A stretch of DNA of 64,000 nt from GAS368 sp965227745 (GTDB lineage Bacteria; Verrucomicrobiota; Verrucomicrobiia; Opitutales; Opitutaceae). The position numbers and the translations under genes were made by a program. Shown here piece after piece: positions 16,418 through 24,758 of the stretch (position 1 is its first letter; each line of letters opens with the position of its first letter). The notes beneath the pieces are model-generated. The model searched no databases, was not told where the DNA came from, and worked only from the letters and a program-made list of their open reading frames with translations. Where the stretch lies: NCBI GenBank assembly GCA_965227745.1, contig OZ245769.1:4092001-4156000 (forward strand), in the 5' to 3' direction.

Positions 16418-17875
16418 TCAACCCTTGGTGCAGAGATTTTCGAAACCGATCAGACTCTCCAGGCTCAAGTCACCATAGCGGAAGAGCCAGCTAAGGCGGT
16501 CTGGATGCTTTTCATACCAAGCCTTCAGTTTCGCCTCCAAGTCAGCTTTGCTTTCGACTCCAATCACAGAAGCAATTTGTGCGAAGCTTCTTCGATCCTC
16601 AGCCTGGAGAAACAGGTCAAGGGTGCCCAGATATTCGGCGTAGATCGCGGTCAATGGAGGCCAGTGGTTGTATTCACTGGGGTGTGTTACGACTCGCAGG
16701 CAGCAAAGAAGGTCTGACTGCATTAGCATCATCATCGGATACGCGGGAAGCGTAGCGCGCTGGTTGATCAGATCGGCTTCAATGCTTAGACGCCTCGGAT
16801 TAGCTCGTTCGTTGAGTTCTCCGAGAAGGCGTGAATAAAACCCGAACGCGGTGAAGGGACTCGAGCGCGAGCGCCCGCGTCCACTTTCCGGCACCACGAA
16901 TCTTCGACCCAGAAGGGACGCTAGTAGATCGAATCGACGTAACCGAACGTGCGCAGCTACGGTATAAAGAAATACCTCGTAAGCGAAGAATCCCAACGGA
17001 TCGGACCACCACTCAGAGTAGGAGCCCTGCTCCGGTCGCCAAAAGCGAGCCTTCAGCAAGCGGCCAAGCAAGTCAGCCGTGGCGTCCTCAGCTTCAACCG
17101 ACGACAGTCCGCCAAGCACCAGTCCAACGAAATCAACGAGTTCGTTCCGAAGGGTAAGCATCGACGCAATTGCCTCATGTATTTTCTCGGCCGCTGCCGC
17201 ACGCGTTTGGTCGGCCGCGTTGCCACGAAACTCGTTCAGCTGCTGTTCGACCGCATCCAAGTAGTCCACGATCCAGAGCCGGACATTCGGTCGACCCTTT
17301 AGAATCGCATCCTTCAATCCCAGAAACTTGCTGGCGGTCAAACTAGCCGGGGCTCGGCCTTCCTCCAAGTATGATGGCGGCTTACCCAACTTCGGTTTAC
17401 TCAGTGCCGGCCGATTGAAGATCCGACGGACCAATTTTTCCCAATTCTCGTTGGCTGCTTCAGGTGTCGAGAAATTGAAGTAGATTCGGCTCTTTAGAAA
17501 TACCGGCACGCAGGGTTCACCTTGGTCGTCAAACTCGCAAACGACCGGAAGGAATCTGTCCTGAGATGTTCGTCCGTAAAGTTCTGCTGAGATAATTTGC
17601 GATTCAGTTCCGACGCCCTTCGCGCGGTCATTGGCTTTCTGCGCATAGCGGGAGTCCGTGAAAATTAGCACATGAGTGATCGAAGAATCGGTAACCATGC
17701 GCTCCATGAACGCATATTTGTCGTCGCCCTCATTGAGACTCCATCGGTCAATTTCTACGTCGATACCATCTGTAACCAAGCGTTCGCACCACGCGATGAT
17801 GCGGTCGACGTGATCCTGGTTGGTCCAGCTATAGGAAACAAAAACCTTGGGTGGCTTGGAGACCGCGTCAGACAT
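16418..17875 (-). CDS. SEFIR/TIR-domain defence effector
   Basis: A 485-residue protein. An N-terminal SEFIR/TIR domain covers about residues 8-165, with PKVFVSYSW, DGIDVEIDRWSL, SSITHVLIFTDSRYAQKA and FLPVVCEFDD. A long helical C-terminal region without recognised motifs follows and may be the sensor. Single-gene SEFIR systems are known to cause abortive infection, probably by NAD depletion. ATG 17875 is chosen because the domain begins immediately after it; an upstream ATG at 17935 would add 20 residues unlike the family. No partner gene is adjacent, which fits a stand-alone system. The catalytic glutamate cannot be assigned with certainty. Confidence 0.85.
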   Translation of the reverse strand: MSDAVSKPPKVFVSYSWTNQDHVDRIIAWCERLVTDGIDVEIDRWSLNEGDDKYAFMERMVTDSSITHVLIFTDSRYAQKANDRAKGVGTESQIISAELYGRTSQDRFLPVVCEFDDQGEPCVPVFLKSRIYFNFSTPEAANENWEKLVRRIFNRPALSKPKLGKPPSYLEEGRAPASLTASKFLGLKDAILKGRPNVRLWIVDYLDAVEQQLNEFRGNAADQTRAAAAEKIHEAIASMLTLRNELVDFVGLVLGGLSSVEAEDATADLLGRLLKARFWRPEQGSYSEWWSDPLGFFAYEVFLYTVAAHVRLRRFDLLASLLGRRFVVPESGRGRSRSSPFTAFGFYSRLLGELNERANPRRLSIEADLINQRATLPAYPMMMLMQSDLLCCLRVVTHPSEYNHWPPLTAIYAEYLGTLDLFLQAEDRRSFAQIASVIGVESKADLEAKLKAWYEKHPDRLSWLFRYGDLSLESLIGFENLCTKG

Positions 17876-18215
17876 TTGCACATAGAAGAAACATGTGAGG
17901 TTCCGGTCAACGTGGGTTTGCCCATGGCTGGCCAACGTCAGGCAGCCATGATGCTCGCTCCGCTCGAATTCTTTTAGCTCTGCCCCGTCCGGTAGCGCCC
18001 CATTTTATGGGCGGTCAAGGTAGTGCCTGCGGCCTCCACCCCCGCGCAAACGTTCCGCTTCCCCCTCGTTGGTCCCGCTGCGCGGGACACGGCCTCGGCG
18101 CTTCACCCAGCGCTTTGACTTTCGCCCATCCCGAGCGGGCGCTCAAACGGGCAGCACCTGCGATCACTCGACACCAAGTCGAGAAAGGGAAACGCGGCTC
18201 GCGCGAGCGCTCACC
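17876..18215. other. 340-bp intergenic region between the SEFIR and radC genes
   Basis: Divergent genes flank this stretch, so it must carry both promoters, but no clear boxes are visible. The part from about 18000 onward is GC-rich, pyrimidine-rich and low-complexity like the leader of the DUF932 gene. No gene is supported here. Confidence 0.4.
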
Positions 18216-18668
18216 ATGCGCGTTTACGAAGCCAAGATCGTTTATTCCCTCGTTTCTCTCGGCGAAGAGGTCCGTCTCGACCGACCGGAAATGGTCGCCG
18301 AATACCTCCGCTCCGCGTTCGACGAATGTCCGGTTCAGGAGGCGTTCTACTGCGTCTATCTCGACCGCAAGAATCACCCCATCGGCCGGCACCTCGTCAC
18401 GCTGGGCACGGCCACGTCCACGCTGGTGGCTCCCCGTGAAGTCTTCCGGGGTGCCATTCTCGCCGGCGCCACGGCCCTCGTGGTTGCCCACAACCATCCC
18501 TCCGGCGACCCGTCTCCCAGCGCCGCCGATATCCAGGTGACTCGCCAGCTTCGGGAAGCCGCCAAGGTGATCGACATCGACCTCATCGACCACGTCATCG
18601 TGGGCGACGCGAAGGCCGATCCGCAGAAGGTCGGCCACTATTCCTTCCGCGCCGCGGGCATCTTGTGA
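18216..18668 (+). CDS. radC: RadC/JAB-domain protein of mobile elements
   Basis: The 150-residue protein is the JAMM-like RadC domain alone: FYCVYLDRKNHPIG, LVTLGTATSTLV and the metal site HNHPSGDPSPSAAD. It lacks the helix-hairpin-helix region of chromosomal RadC, which is typical of copies on plasmids and genomic islands; their biochemical role is unsettled. ATG 18216 gives MRVYEAKIVYS; a longer frame reaches into the low-complexity leader. It is the last island gene before the tRNA. A strong terminator lies about 90 bp downstream. Confidence 0.88.
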   Translation: MRVYEAKIVYSLVSLGEEVRLDRPEMVAEYLRSAFDECPVQEAFYCVYLDRKNHPIGRHLVTLGTATSTLVAPREVFRGAILAGATALVVAHNHPSGDPSPSAADIQVTRQLREAAKVIDIDLIDHVIVGDAKADPQKVGHYSFRAAGIL

Positions 18669-18760
18669 GGCCCTTTTTCTGACGACGCCCGCGATTCCGA
18701 CGAGCGGATCGCGCGTTGACTCAGGCTTCGGTCTCGCGATCGTCGCTCGACACGGGCCAG

Positions 18761-18793
18761 CCGCCCCGGGGGCCACCGGGGCGGTATTTTTTT
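18761..18793 (+). terminator. Factor-independent terminator downstream of radC
   Basis: A perfect 9-bp stem CCGCCCCGG (18761-18769) and CCGGGGCGG (18776-18784), with a 6-nt loop, is followed by TATTTTTTT. Confidence 0.88.
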
Positions 18794-18914
18794 GCCCGGT
18801 GATAGCGCCGCGTCCTTCAAATACCGGCCGGAAAACTCCGTCTGCGTCATCCCAGAACGTCGGCAGATTTCCTTGAACTTATTGTCACCTTCATTGTCAC
18901 TTAGGGCTGAGCCG

Positions 18915-18952
18915 AAAACACAAAGCCCCGTAACTCGTTAGAGTTACGGGGC
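18915..18952 (-). terminator. Factor-independent terminator of the tRNA-Glu gene
   Basis: A perfect 12-bp stem (GCCCCGTAACTC and its complement, 18925-18936 and 18941-18952, loop of 4) lies 10 bp beyond the tRNA 3' end and is followed on the minus strand by TTTGTGTTTT. Confidence 0.85.
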
Positions 18953-18961
18953 CTTGAAAGA

Positions 18962-19038
18962 TGGCGTCCCCACGGGGATTCGAACCCCGGTTCTTACCGT
19001 GAAAGGGTAGTGTCCTAACCGGGCTAGACGATGGGGAC
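18962..19038 (-). tRNA. tRNA-Glu (anticodon UUC), CCA encoded
   Basis: The minus strand folds as a complete cloverleaf: acceptor GTCCCCA paired with TGGGGAC, discriminator G, encoded CCA, anticodon loop CTTTCAC (anticodon TTC) and T-loop GGTTCGAATCC. The 3' end points to lower coordinates, that is, to the defence island. tRNA 3' ends are common integration sites, so this is the likely right-hand attachment site. Confidence 0.97.
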
Positions 19039-19354
19039 TAACCGCGGAGCTGGAGAAGCTAGGGCGGCGCGTCGGTTGCGCAAGGATTTATTTCCGGCGG
19101 TCGGAATAAGTCCGCCCATTTCCATCGCAGAGGCCGAGTTCTGCGTACGGCACCGCGTAAACCTCCACGCTCCGTACCCGCGATGACGGCCCTCGAACTC
19201 CTGGAGGCCAGTACGCTGGCGGAGGCAAGAGCCGATCAATAGGCGCTTATAAATAGGCGCGTGCCTCGGTAATCCCCCACCCCAGCCGTTTCCATGACAG
19301 CCGTTGACACATTTTGCTCGCGACCTTTCGCGGCCGATGGACCACACAGGAGCG

Positions 19355-20269
19355 ATGAATTTTGCCGCTATTGCCGCCGCGTTGCCGAAGCAGGCTGTGA
19401 CCTCGATCGAGGGCCTGAAATACCCGCGCATCGCGTCGGGCAAGGTCCGCGAGATTTTCGATCTCGGCGATGCGCTGCTGCTGGTCGCAACCGACCGACT
19501 CTCGGCATTCGATGTGATTTTACCGGACGGTATCCCCGGCAAGGGCGCGATCCTCACGCAGATGAGCCATTGGTGGTTCGGCCAGACGGCGGGCCTGATC
19601 CAGAACCACCTCCTGCCCGACCAAGCCGGCGAATTCGCGCGGCGCGGGCTCACCGATCTCGACCTGCAGCTCCGCAGCATGATCGTGCGCAAACTCCAGC
19701 CCCTCGCCATCGAGTGCGTGGCGCGCGGCTACCTCATCGGCAGCGGCTGGAGCGCGTATCAAAAAACGGGATACGTCTGCGGCCTCAAGCTGCCCGCCGG
19801 CCTGCGCCAGGCCGACCGCCTGCCCGAGCCGATCTTCACGCCGACGACCAAGGCCCCAAAGGGCCAGCACGATGCGCCCATCGACGATGCCCAAGGCGCC
19901 GCCATCGTCGGCCCCGCGCTCTACGAAAAGGTCAAGGCCACCAGTCTCGCGCTCTATCGCTTCGGTCACGAGCGGGCGAAACAGGCGGGTATGATCTTGG
20001 CGGATACGAAGTTTGAATTCGGCACCGATGCGGCGGGAAATCTTTTCCTCATCGACGAGGTGCTGACGCCCGATTCATCGCGCTACTGGCCCGCCGCCGA
20101 GTATCGGCCCGACTGCTCGCCGCCGAGCTACGATAAACAATTTGTCCGCGATCATCTGCTCTCGCTCAAGTGGGACCAGACGCCACCCGCGCCGCGCCTG
20201 CCCGCCGAGGTGATCGCGCGCACGCAGGAAAAGTATCTCACGGCACTGCGGAATCTGCTGGGGGCATAA
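19355..20269 (+). CDS. purC: SAICAR synthase (phosphoribosylaminoimidazole-succinocarboxamide synthase)
   Basis: A 304-residue enzyme of purine synthesis that joins aspartate to CAIR using ATP. Family landmarks are present: GKVREIFDLGD, ATDRLSAFDV, ECVARGYLIGSGW and the signature LIDEVLTPDSSRYW. Length equals the family norm. ATG 19355 (MNFAAIAAALP) is chosen although an AGGAG lies very close before it; in-frame ATG 19337 is the alternative. The 315 bp between the tRNA and this gene holds no other gene. First clear housekeeping gene to the right of the island. Confidence 0.95.
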   Translation: MNFAAIAAALPKQAVTSIEGLKYPRIASGKVREIFDLGDALLLVATDRLSAFDVILPDGIPGKGAILTQMSHWWFGQTAGLIQNHLLPDQAGEFARRGLTDLDLQLRSMIVRKLQPLAIECVARGYLIGSGWSAYQKTGYVCGLKLPAGLRQADRLPEPIFTPTTKAPKGQHDAPIDDAQGAAIVGPALYEKVKATSLALYRFGHERAKQAGMILADTKFEFGTDAAGNLFLIDEVLTPDSSRYWPAAEYRPDCSPPSYDKQFVRDHLLSLKWDQTPPAPRLPAEVIARTQEKYLTALRNLLGA

Positions 20270-20312
20270 CGGGACCACTTCAGCCCGTATCCAGCCGACA
20301 CCTACGTCGGCA

Positions 20313-20420
20313 AGGTAGGCCGCCTGCTTGCAGGCGCTCATGCGACTACGGAGAACTCCGTCCTGCGCAGTTCATCCGTGCCCTACTTCGGACGAGCGCG
20401 AGCAAGCTCGCGGCCTACCT
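20313..20420. repeat. REP-like inverted pair with compensatory changes
   Basis: Two 27-bp arms (20313-20339 and 20394-20420), each itself a small hairpin, face each other. The first reads AGGTAGGCCGCCTGCTTGC onward. The reverse complement of the second differs only in two dinucleotides (CT to GA, AG to TC) that keep each hairpin paired. Related to the element at 63201-63282. Confidence 0.75.
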
Positions 20421-20449
20421 GGCAGTCGCTGGGTCTGAACGCGTCCCGC

Positions 20450-21301
20450 TCACTTCACTTCCACGCGCTTCGCCAAATCATACTTGCCGCCCGCGACGAG
20501 TTCGACGGGCGCGGAGTCGGGCGTGGCGAAGAACCGCGCTTTACCCGCGCCGACGATCTCGCAGCGGTCGCCCGTGATTTTCATCGCGGTGGATTCATCG
20601 AGGCCGACGCCGAGGAGCGTGGGATGGGCTTTGAGGACGGGTACGATATCCGTGGAGCGCTCGCGCGTGTTGACGTGCTGGTCCACGGCCGTGTTGCGGA
20701 GAAAACCGAAGCCCTCTTCGTGGCCGGGTGACATCATGATCGTGTTGCCTGAGGGCGCGCCGCGCACGAGGTAGCTCGCTTGGATCGAAGCGCCGGCCGA
20801 GCTGCCTCCGATCGTGCCACCGCGCGCGAGGAGCGCCATCAGTTCTTTGTGGGTACGCGTGCCAAGGTAGGAATCGACGAGGCGCCACTGGCGTCCGCCG
20901 GTGATCCACACGGCCTTGGCGGCGCGGAGGGGCGCGGTGAACTCCTCGCTGTCGGCGAGCTTGCGATCCTTCGTGTGCAACTGCGTGACGTTGGTCGCGC
21001 CCGCCGCCTTCAAAGCGACCACCGCGGCATCTGGCTCCTTCACGGTTTCGTTCGCCGTGGGAATGACGACGATGGGCACATCTTTGCCGCCGGCCATTTC
21101 GAGGAAGACGGACCAGAGTTTCGCCATGTTACCGCCGCCCACGACGAGGAGTTTTCCGGCGGGCGGGCCGACTTTCGTGGTGGCGGACGATGCCGTGGCG
21201 GCTTGTGCGGTGTCGGCGGCGACGAGAGGCGCGCCGGCGAACGCGAATGAAAGTGTGAACAGCGCGCCGCACGTGAAGAGGCGAAGGCGGGAAAGCTTCA
21301 T
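20450..21301 (-). CDS. Exported S51-family peptidase (cyanophycinase-like)
   Basis: A 283-residue protein with a signal peptide (hydrophobic residues 9-28, AxA-type end near VAA/ADT). The S51 fold shows as LLVVGGGNMAKLW, PIVVIPTANE, VWITGGRQWRLVD and the nucleophile motif GGSSAGAS, with a downstream MSPGHEEGFGFL and LDESTAM. S51 enzymes include cyanophycinases and aspartyl dipeptidases. Export suggests it degrades external peptides or cyanophycin rather than a stored pool; no cyanophycin synthetase is in the window. It stands alone between purC and cinA. Confidence 0.88.
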   Translation of the reverse strand: MKLSRLRLFTCGALFTLSFAFAGAPLVAADTAQAATASSATTKVGPPAGKLLVVGGGNMAKLWSVFLEMAGGKDVPIVVIPTANETVKEPDAAVVALKAAGATNVTQLHTKDRKLADSEEFTAPLRAAKAVWITGGRQWRLVDSYLGTRTHKELMALLARGGTIGGSSAGASIQASYLVRGAPSGNTIMMSPGHEEGFGFLRNTAVDQHVNTRERSTDIVPVLKAHPTLLGVGLDESTAMKITGDRCEIVGAGKARFFATPDSAPVELVAGGKYDLAKRVEVK

Positions 21302-21507
21302 GGCAGTGAAAGAATAGCGGGAAGAATGAATAGGCCTAGCCGCCTGCGTTTTTCATGCCAAGGCGAGACAGCAAGGTTCGAGGTGGACGGTGCAATCCGA
21401 GCGCCCGGCGGGAGGGTAAATTCGAAAATTCCTGACGCAGTCGCGTCTCCCGAAGACGGCGCCACGGAGGTCGCCGTCCACCTCGGAAAGTGGCCAACTC
21501 TGGCTCC

Positions 21508-21533
21508 AAAAAGGGCGGATTGAAGTCCGCCCT
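21508..21533 (-). terminator. Terminator downstream of cinA
   Basis: An 8-bp stem AGGGCGGA/TCCGCCCT (21512-21519, 21526-21533) with a 6-nt loop lies just past the cinA stop and is followed on the minus strand by TTTTT. The plus strand between 21302 and 21500 shows no gene. Confidence 0.7.
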
Positions 21534-21551
21534 ACTTCACTGAGCCGCCTC

Positions 21552-22895
21552 TCACTGCATCACACCCGTGCGGCGCACCGGCGTGGTCGCGCCGCTCGCG
21601 GCACGCAGCAGTTCGCGGCGGAGCCAGTCGAGGGCGGCGTTGACGGCGCGGACCTTGGCGGTCTCGCGCGGGCCAGGGTAGCTGAGTTTTTTCGACCACA
21701 CGCCATGCGGGGCGTGGAGCGCGATGAACATCGTGCCGACCGGGTGCTGTGTCGCGCCTGTGCACGCGCCGGCGAAGCCGGTCACGGCAAGCGCGTAGTC
21801 GGCGCTGAGGGTCTCGGCGGCGCCGGTGGCGAGGGCGACGGCGCACTCATCGCTCACGGCGCTGTGCTGCGAGATGAGGCACTCGGGCACGTCGAGGAGC
21901 TGCATCTTGGCCTCGTTGGAATAACACACGATGCCGCCCGCGAAAAATTTGCACGCGCCCTGCACGCCGGTGAAGGCGTGCGCGAGCAGGCCGCCCGTGG
22001 CGGTCTCGGCGACGGCGAGAGTTTTTTCCTGGGTGCGGAGCAGATCGCTCACGACCTTGGCGAGGTTGTCCTGGCCGTAGCACATCAAATCCTCGCCGAG
22101 CAGTGCACCGCACTCTTTGGCGATGGTTTCGAGCTCAGGGAGGGAAAGTTTGCCGCTCATCGAACTCAGCCGGCAATCCACCGACCCCTGATGCGCGCAG
22201 AAGGCGACATTCAGCGCATCGCCGAAGCGGTCGAAGATCGGCTGGAGCCGCGTCTCGAGCATCGATTCGCCGACGCCCGCCGTGCGGAGCTGCACGTAGG
22301 CCTCGCGGTCGAGGAGCAGGCCGCGCTCCGCGAGACGCGGCACGACTTGCTCGAGAAACATCGGCTGCAATTCATTCGGCGGCCCGGGCAGCATCACCAG
22401 CACGCGGCCATCCTGCTCGACCCAGAGGCCGGGCGCGGTGCCGTTGGCATTGGGGAGGATTTCGCCGCGCTCGAAGCGGTCGGCCTGTTTGAGATTGTTG
22501 TCGGTCATCTTGCGACCGAGGCGGCTGAAGCGCTCCGAAATCGCCTGCACGATGGCGGGATCGCGCACGAGTTTCTGGCCCAGCACTTCCGCGAGTGCTT
22601 CGCGCGTGCGATCATCGCAGGTCGGTCCGAGGCCACCCGTGGTGATCACCACATCCGCTCGCGCCCAGCTCTCACGAAACTGCGCGACGATGTCGTCGGC
22701 CTCGTCGGTGATGGTGACGTTGCGCTTGAGCGTCACGCCACGGCGGCCGAGTTGCGCGCCCACAAAGGTAAGGTGCCCGTTGGCCGTGAGGCCAAGCAGG
22801 AGCTCATCGCCCAGGGTGAGCAATTCGTAGCGAAGTTGAGCGACGGGCTTCCGCGGAGGGGTGCCCGCAGTGTCGGCGTTGGAAGATGAGACCAT
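21552..22895 (-). CDS. cinA: CinA-family protein (MocF/molybdopterin-binding plus nicotinamide-nucleotide amidase domains)
   Basis: A 447-residue two-domain protein. The N-terminal MoaB/MogA-like domain has LLTLGDELLLGL, TTGGLGPTCDDRTRE and LPGPPNELQPMF. The C-terminal PncC-type amidase domain has LAVAETATGGLLA, GGIVCYSNEAKMQLL, ALAVTGFAG and PVGTMFIAL. The family recycles NMN to NaMN and hydrolyses ADP-ribose derivatives. The ATG at 22895 is chosen because the longer frame would run across the start of uvrC on the other strand. It diverges from uvrC with a short shared upstream region. Confidence 0.93.
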   Translation of the reverse strand: MVSSSNADTAGTPPRKPVAQLRYELLTLGDELLLGLTANGHLTFVGAQLGRRGVTLKRNVTITDEADDIVAQFRESWARADVVITTGGLGPTCDDRTREALAEVLGQKLVRDPAIVQAISERFSRLGRKMTDNNLKQADRFERGEILPNANGTAPGLWVEQDGRVLVMLPGPPNELQPMFLEQVVPRLAERGLLLDREAYVQLRTAGVGESMLETRLQPIFDRFGDALNVAFCAHQGSVDCRLSSMSGKLSLPELETIAKECGALLGEDLMCYGQDNLAKVVSDLLRTQEKTLAVAETATGGLLAHAFTGVQGACKFFAGGIVCYSNEAKMQLLDVPECLISQHSAVSDECAVALATGAAETLSADYALAVTGFAGACTGATQHPVGTMFIALHAPHGVWSKKLSYPGPRETAKVRAVNAALDWLRRELLRAASGATTPVRRTGVMQ

Positions 22896-22931
22896 GCTTG
22901 CGAGGTCGGAGTTTAGGCGAATCTTGTCGGA

Positions 22932-24479
22932 ATGCCAGCGACAGAACCGGTTAATCTCAAGGAGAAGGTCCGCCACCTGCCCGACAAGCCAGGAGTGTAT
23001 CTAATGAAAGATCGGCTGGGGCGAATCATTTACGTCGGCAAGGCCAAGAGTTTAAAAAAGCGCGTTTCGTCCTATTTCCAGCAAGGCCGCGCCCGGGGCA
23101 TCTCCCAGCCTAAGATCCGGGCCCTCATCGAGTTGATCGCCGACCTCGAGACCATCGAGGTCAAATCAGAGCCCGAGGCCCTCCTCCTCGAGGGCAAGCT
23201 CATCAAGCAGTGGCGCCCGCGCTACAATACCGACTTTACCGACGACAAACGCTTCCTCCTCGTCCGCATCGATCTCACCGAGGAGCTGCCGCGTTTTCGC
23301 CTCACGCGCATCAAGAAGGAGGACCGCTCGCGTTACTTCGGGCCCTTCGCGCATAGCGGCCTGTTAAGAAAAACTCTCGCGCAGATGCGGCGGCAGTTCG
23401 GCATTTTACTCGCGGACGGCACTCCGGAAAAGCTCCCCGATGGCACCTGGCGCCTCTACGACGATGTGCGCACGGAGCTCTACGGCGCCGGCACCATCGT
23501 CAATACCGAGGACTACCGCCGCCGCGTGGACGACGCCTGCTCCTTCCTCGAGGGCAAATCCCGCGAGTGGCTGGAAACGCTCCGCGCCGAAATGGCCAAT
23601 GCCGCCGGTCGCCAGGAATTCGAAAAGGCCGCCGAGCTGCGCGATGTCGTTTTCGCCTTGGAGAAGACCCTCGCGAAGACCCGCACCTTCGAGCGCACCG
23701 ACCCCACGCGGCCCACGGGGGACACCGAGGCCCTCGAATCGCTCCAGCAGGAGCTCAAGCTCTCCACGCTGCCGCACGTCATGGAGTGCTTCGATATCTC
23801 GCACATCTCTGGCACCTTCGTCGTGGCTTCGATGGTGCACTTCGCCGAGGGCCGGCCCGATAAAAACGAATACCGCCGTTTCCAGATCAAGAGCTTCATC
23901 GGCAATGACGATTATCGCGCCATGGAGGAGGTCGTGGGCCGACGCTACCGCCGCCTGCGCGACGAGGGCCGTCCCCTGCCCGATCTCGTCGTGATCGACG
24001 GCGGCCGCGGCCAGATCGGCGCGGCGCTCAAGGCCTTTATCGCCATCGATGTCGAGCCACCCGCCCTCATCGGCCTCGCGAAGCAGCACGAGACGATCAT
24101 CTTTCCCGATGAGCGCCCGCCGCTGAATCTCTCGCTCAGCCACCCCGGCCTCCAACTCCTCCAGCGCCTGCGCGACGAAGCCCACCGCTTCGCCAACACC
24201 TACAACGCCAACCTCCGCTCCAAGAAGATCCGCGAAAGCGTGCTCGATGACTTCAACGGCCTCGGCGAAAAACGCCGCGCCGCCCTCCTCGATCACTTCG
24301 GCAGCATCGAAAAACTCCGCGCCGCCAGCGTGGAGCAAATCGCCGAGGTCCCCGGCTTCGGCGGCAAAATGGCGGCTGAGCTTAAGGAGTTCCTGCGGCT
24401 GCCGAGCGCCACTCCGCCACCATCGGCCCCGCCGACTGAGGACGCGCCGGGAGGCGATACCCCGATTACAGAGTTATAA
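22932..24479 (+). CDS. uvrC: UvrC, excinuclease ABC subunit C
   Basis: The 515-residue nucleotide-excision-repair nuclease makes both incisions around a lesion with UvrAB. The N-terminal GIY-YIG domain is visible (PGVYLMK, RIIYVGKAKSLKKR), then a UVR motif (EFEKAAELRDVVFALE), the RNase-H-like C-terminal nuclease (ECFDISHISGTFVVASMV, VIDGGRGQI, ETIIFP) and a helix-hairpin-helix end (GFGGKMAAEL). It is somewhat short for the family but has every domain. A proline-rich tail follows the last helix. Confidence 0.97.
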   Translation: MPATEPVNLKEKVRHLPDKPGVYLMKDRLGRIIYVGKAKSLKKRVSSYFQQGRARGISQPKIRALIELIADLETIEVKSEPEALLLEGKLIKQWRPRYNTDFTDDKRFLLVRIDLTEELPRFRLTRIKKEDRSRYFGPFAHSGLLRKTLAQMRRQFGILLADGTPEKLPDGTWRLYDDVRTELYGAGTIVNTEDYRRRVDDACSFLEGKSREWLETLRAEMANAAGRQEFEKAAELRDVVFALEKTLAKTRTFERTDPTRPTGDTEALESLQQELKLSTLPHVMECFDISHISGTFVVASMVHFAEGRPDKNEYRRFQIKSFIGNDDYRAMEEVVGRRYRRLRDEGRPLPDLVVIDGGRGQIGAALKAFIAIDVEPPALIGLAKQHETIIFPDERPPLNLSLSHPGLQLLQRLRDEAHRFANTYNANLRSKKIRESVLDDFNGLGEKRRAALLDHFGSIEKLRAASVEQIAEVPGFGGKMAAELKEFLRLPSATPPPSAPPTEDAPGGDTPITEL

Positions 24480-24497
24480 ACGCCAATAGCCTGAGCT

Positions 24498-24573
24498 GTG
24501 GGCGGGGTGCCCTCACCCCGCGGGCTACGGCGTGCGCATCCTCATACCCGCGGGGTGAGGGCACCCCGCCCAC
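24498..24573. repeat. Paired self-complementary hairpins (REP-like) after uvrC
   Basis: Two perfect 27-bp inverted arms (24498-24524, 24547-24573) are separated by 22 bp. Each arm itself contains GCGGGGTGCCCTCACCCCGC, which can fold alone. The element may end transcription of uvrC but lacks a T run. The rest of the gap to 24759 holds no gene. Confidence 0.75.
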
Positions 24574-24758
24574 AACCAGACGCTTGCTTCTATCGCCATG
24601 GGGTTTTCGTCAGTTCGTGCCGCTATCCTCAATAATCGCCAATCACTTACGCTCAGTGCCAGACCCGTCTCACCTATAGATTTCCGCGTCCCTGCGGTCT
24701 TTTTCCAACCGGCGCATCTGCGCTTCCCGAGGGGCGGTTTTTCGGTTTCAACTCTAGG

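Noticed and set aside
18638..18914. Possible small minus-strand HTH-like gene (KFKEICRRSGMTQTEF) between radC and the tRNA
   Set aside because: It runs across two terminator hairpins, has no suitable start codon in frame and becomes low-complexity at once. At most a remnant.
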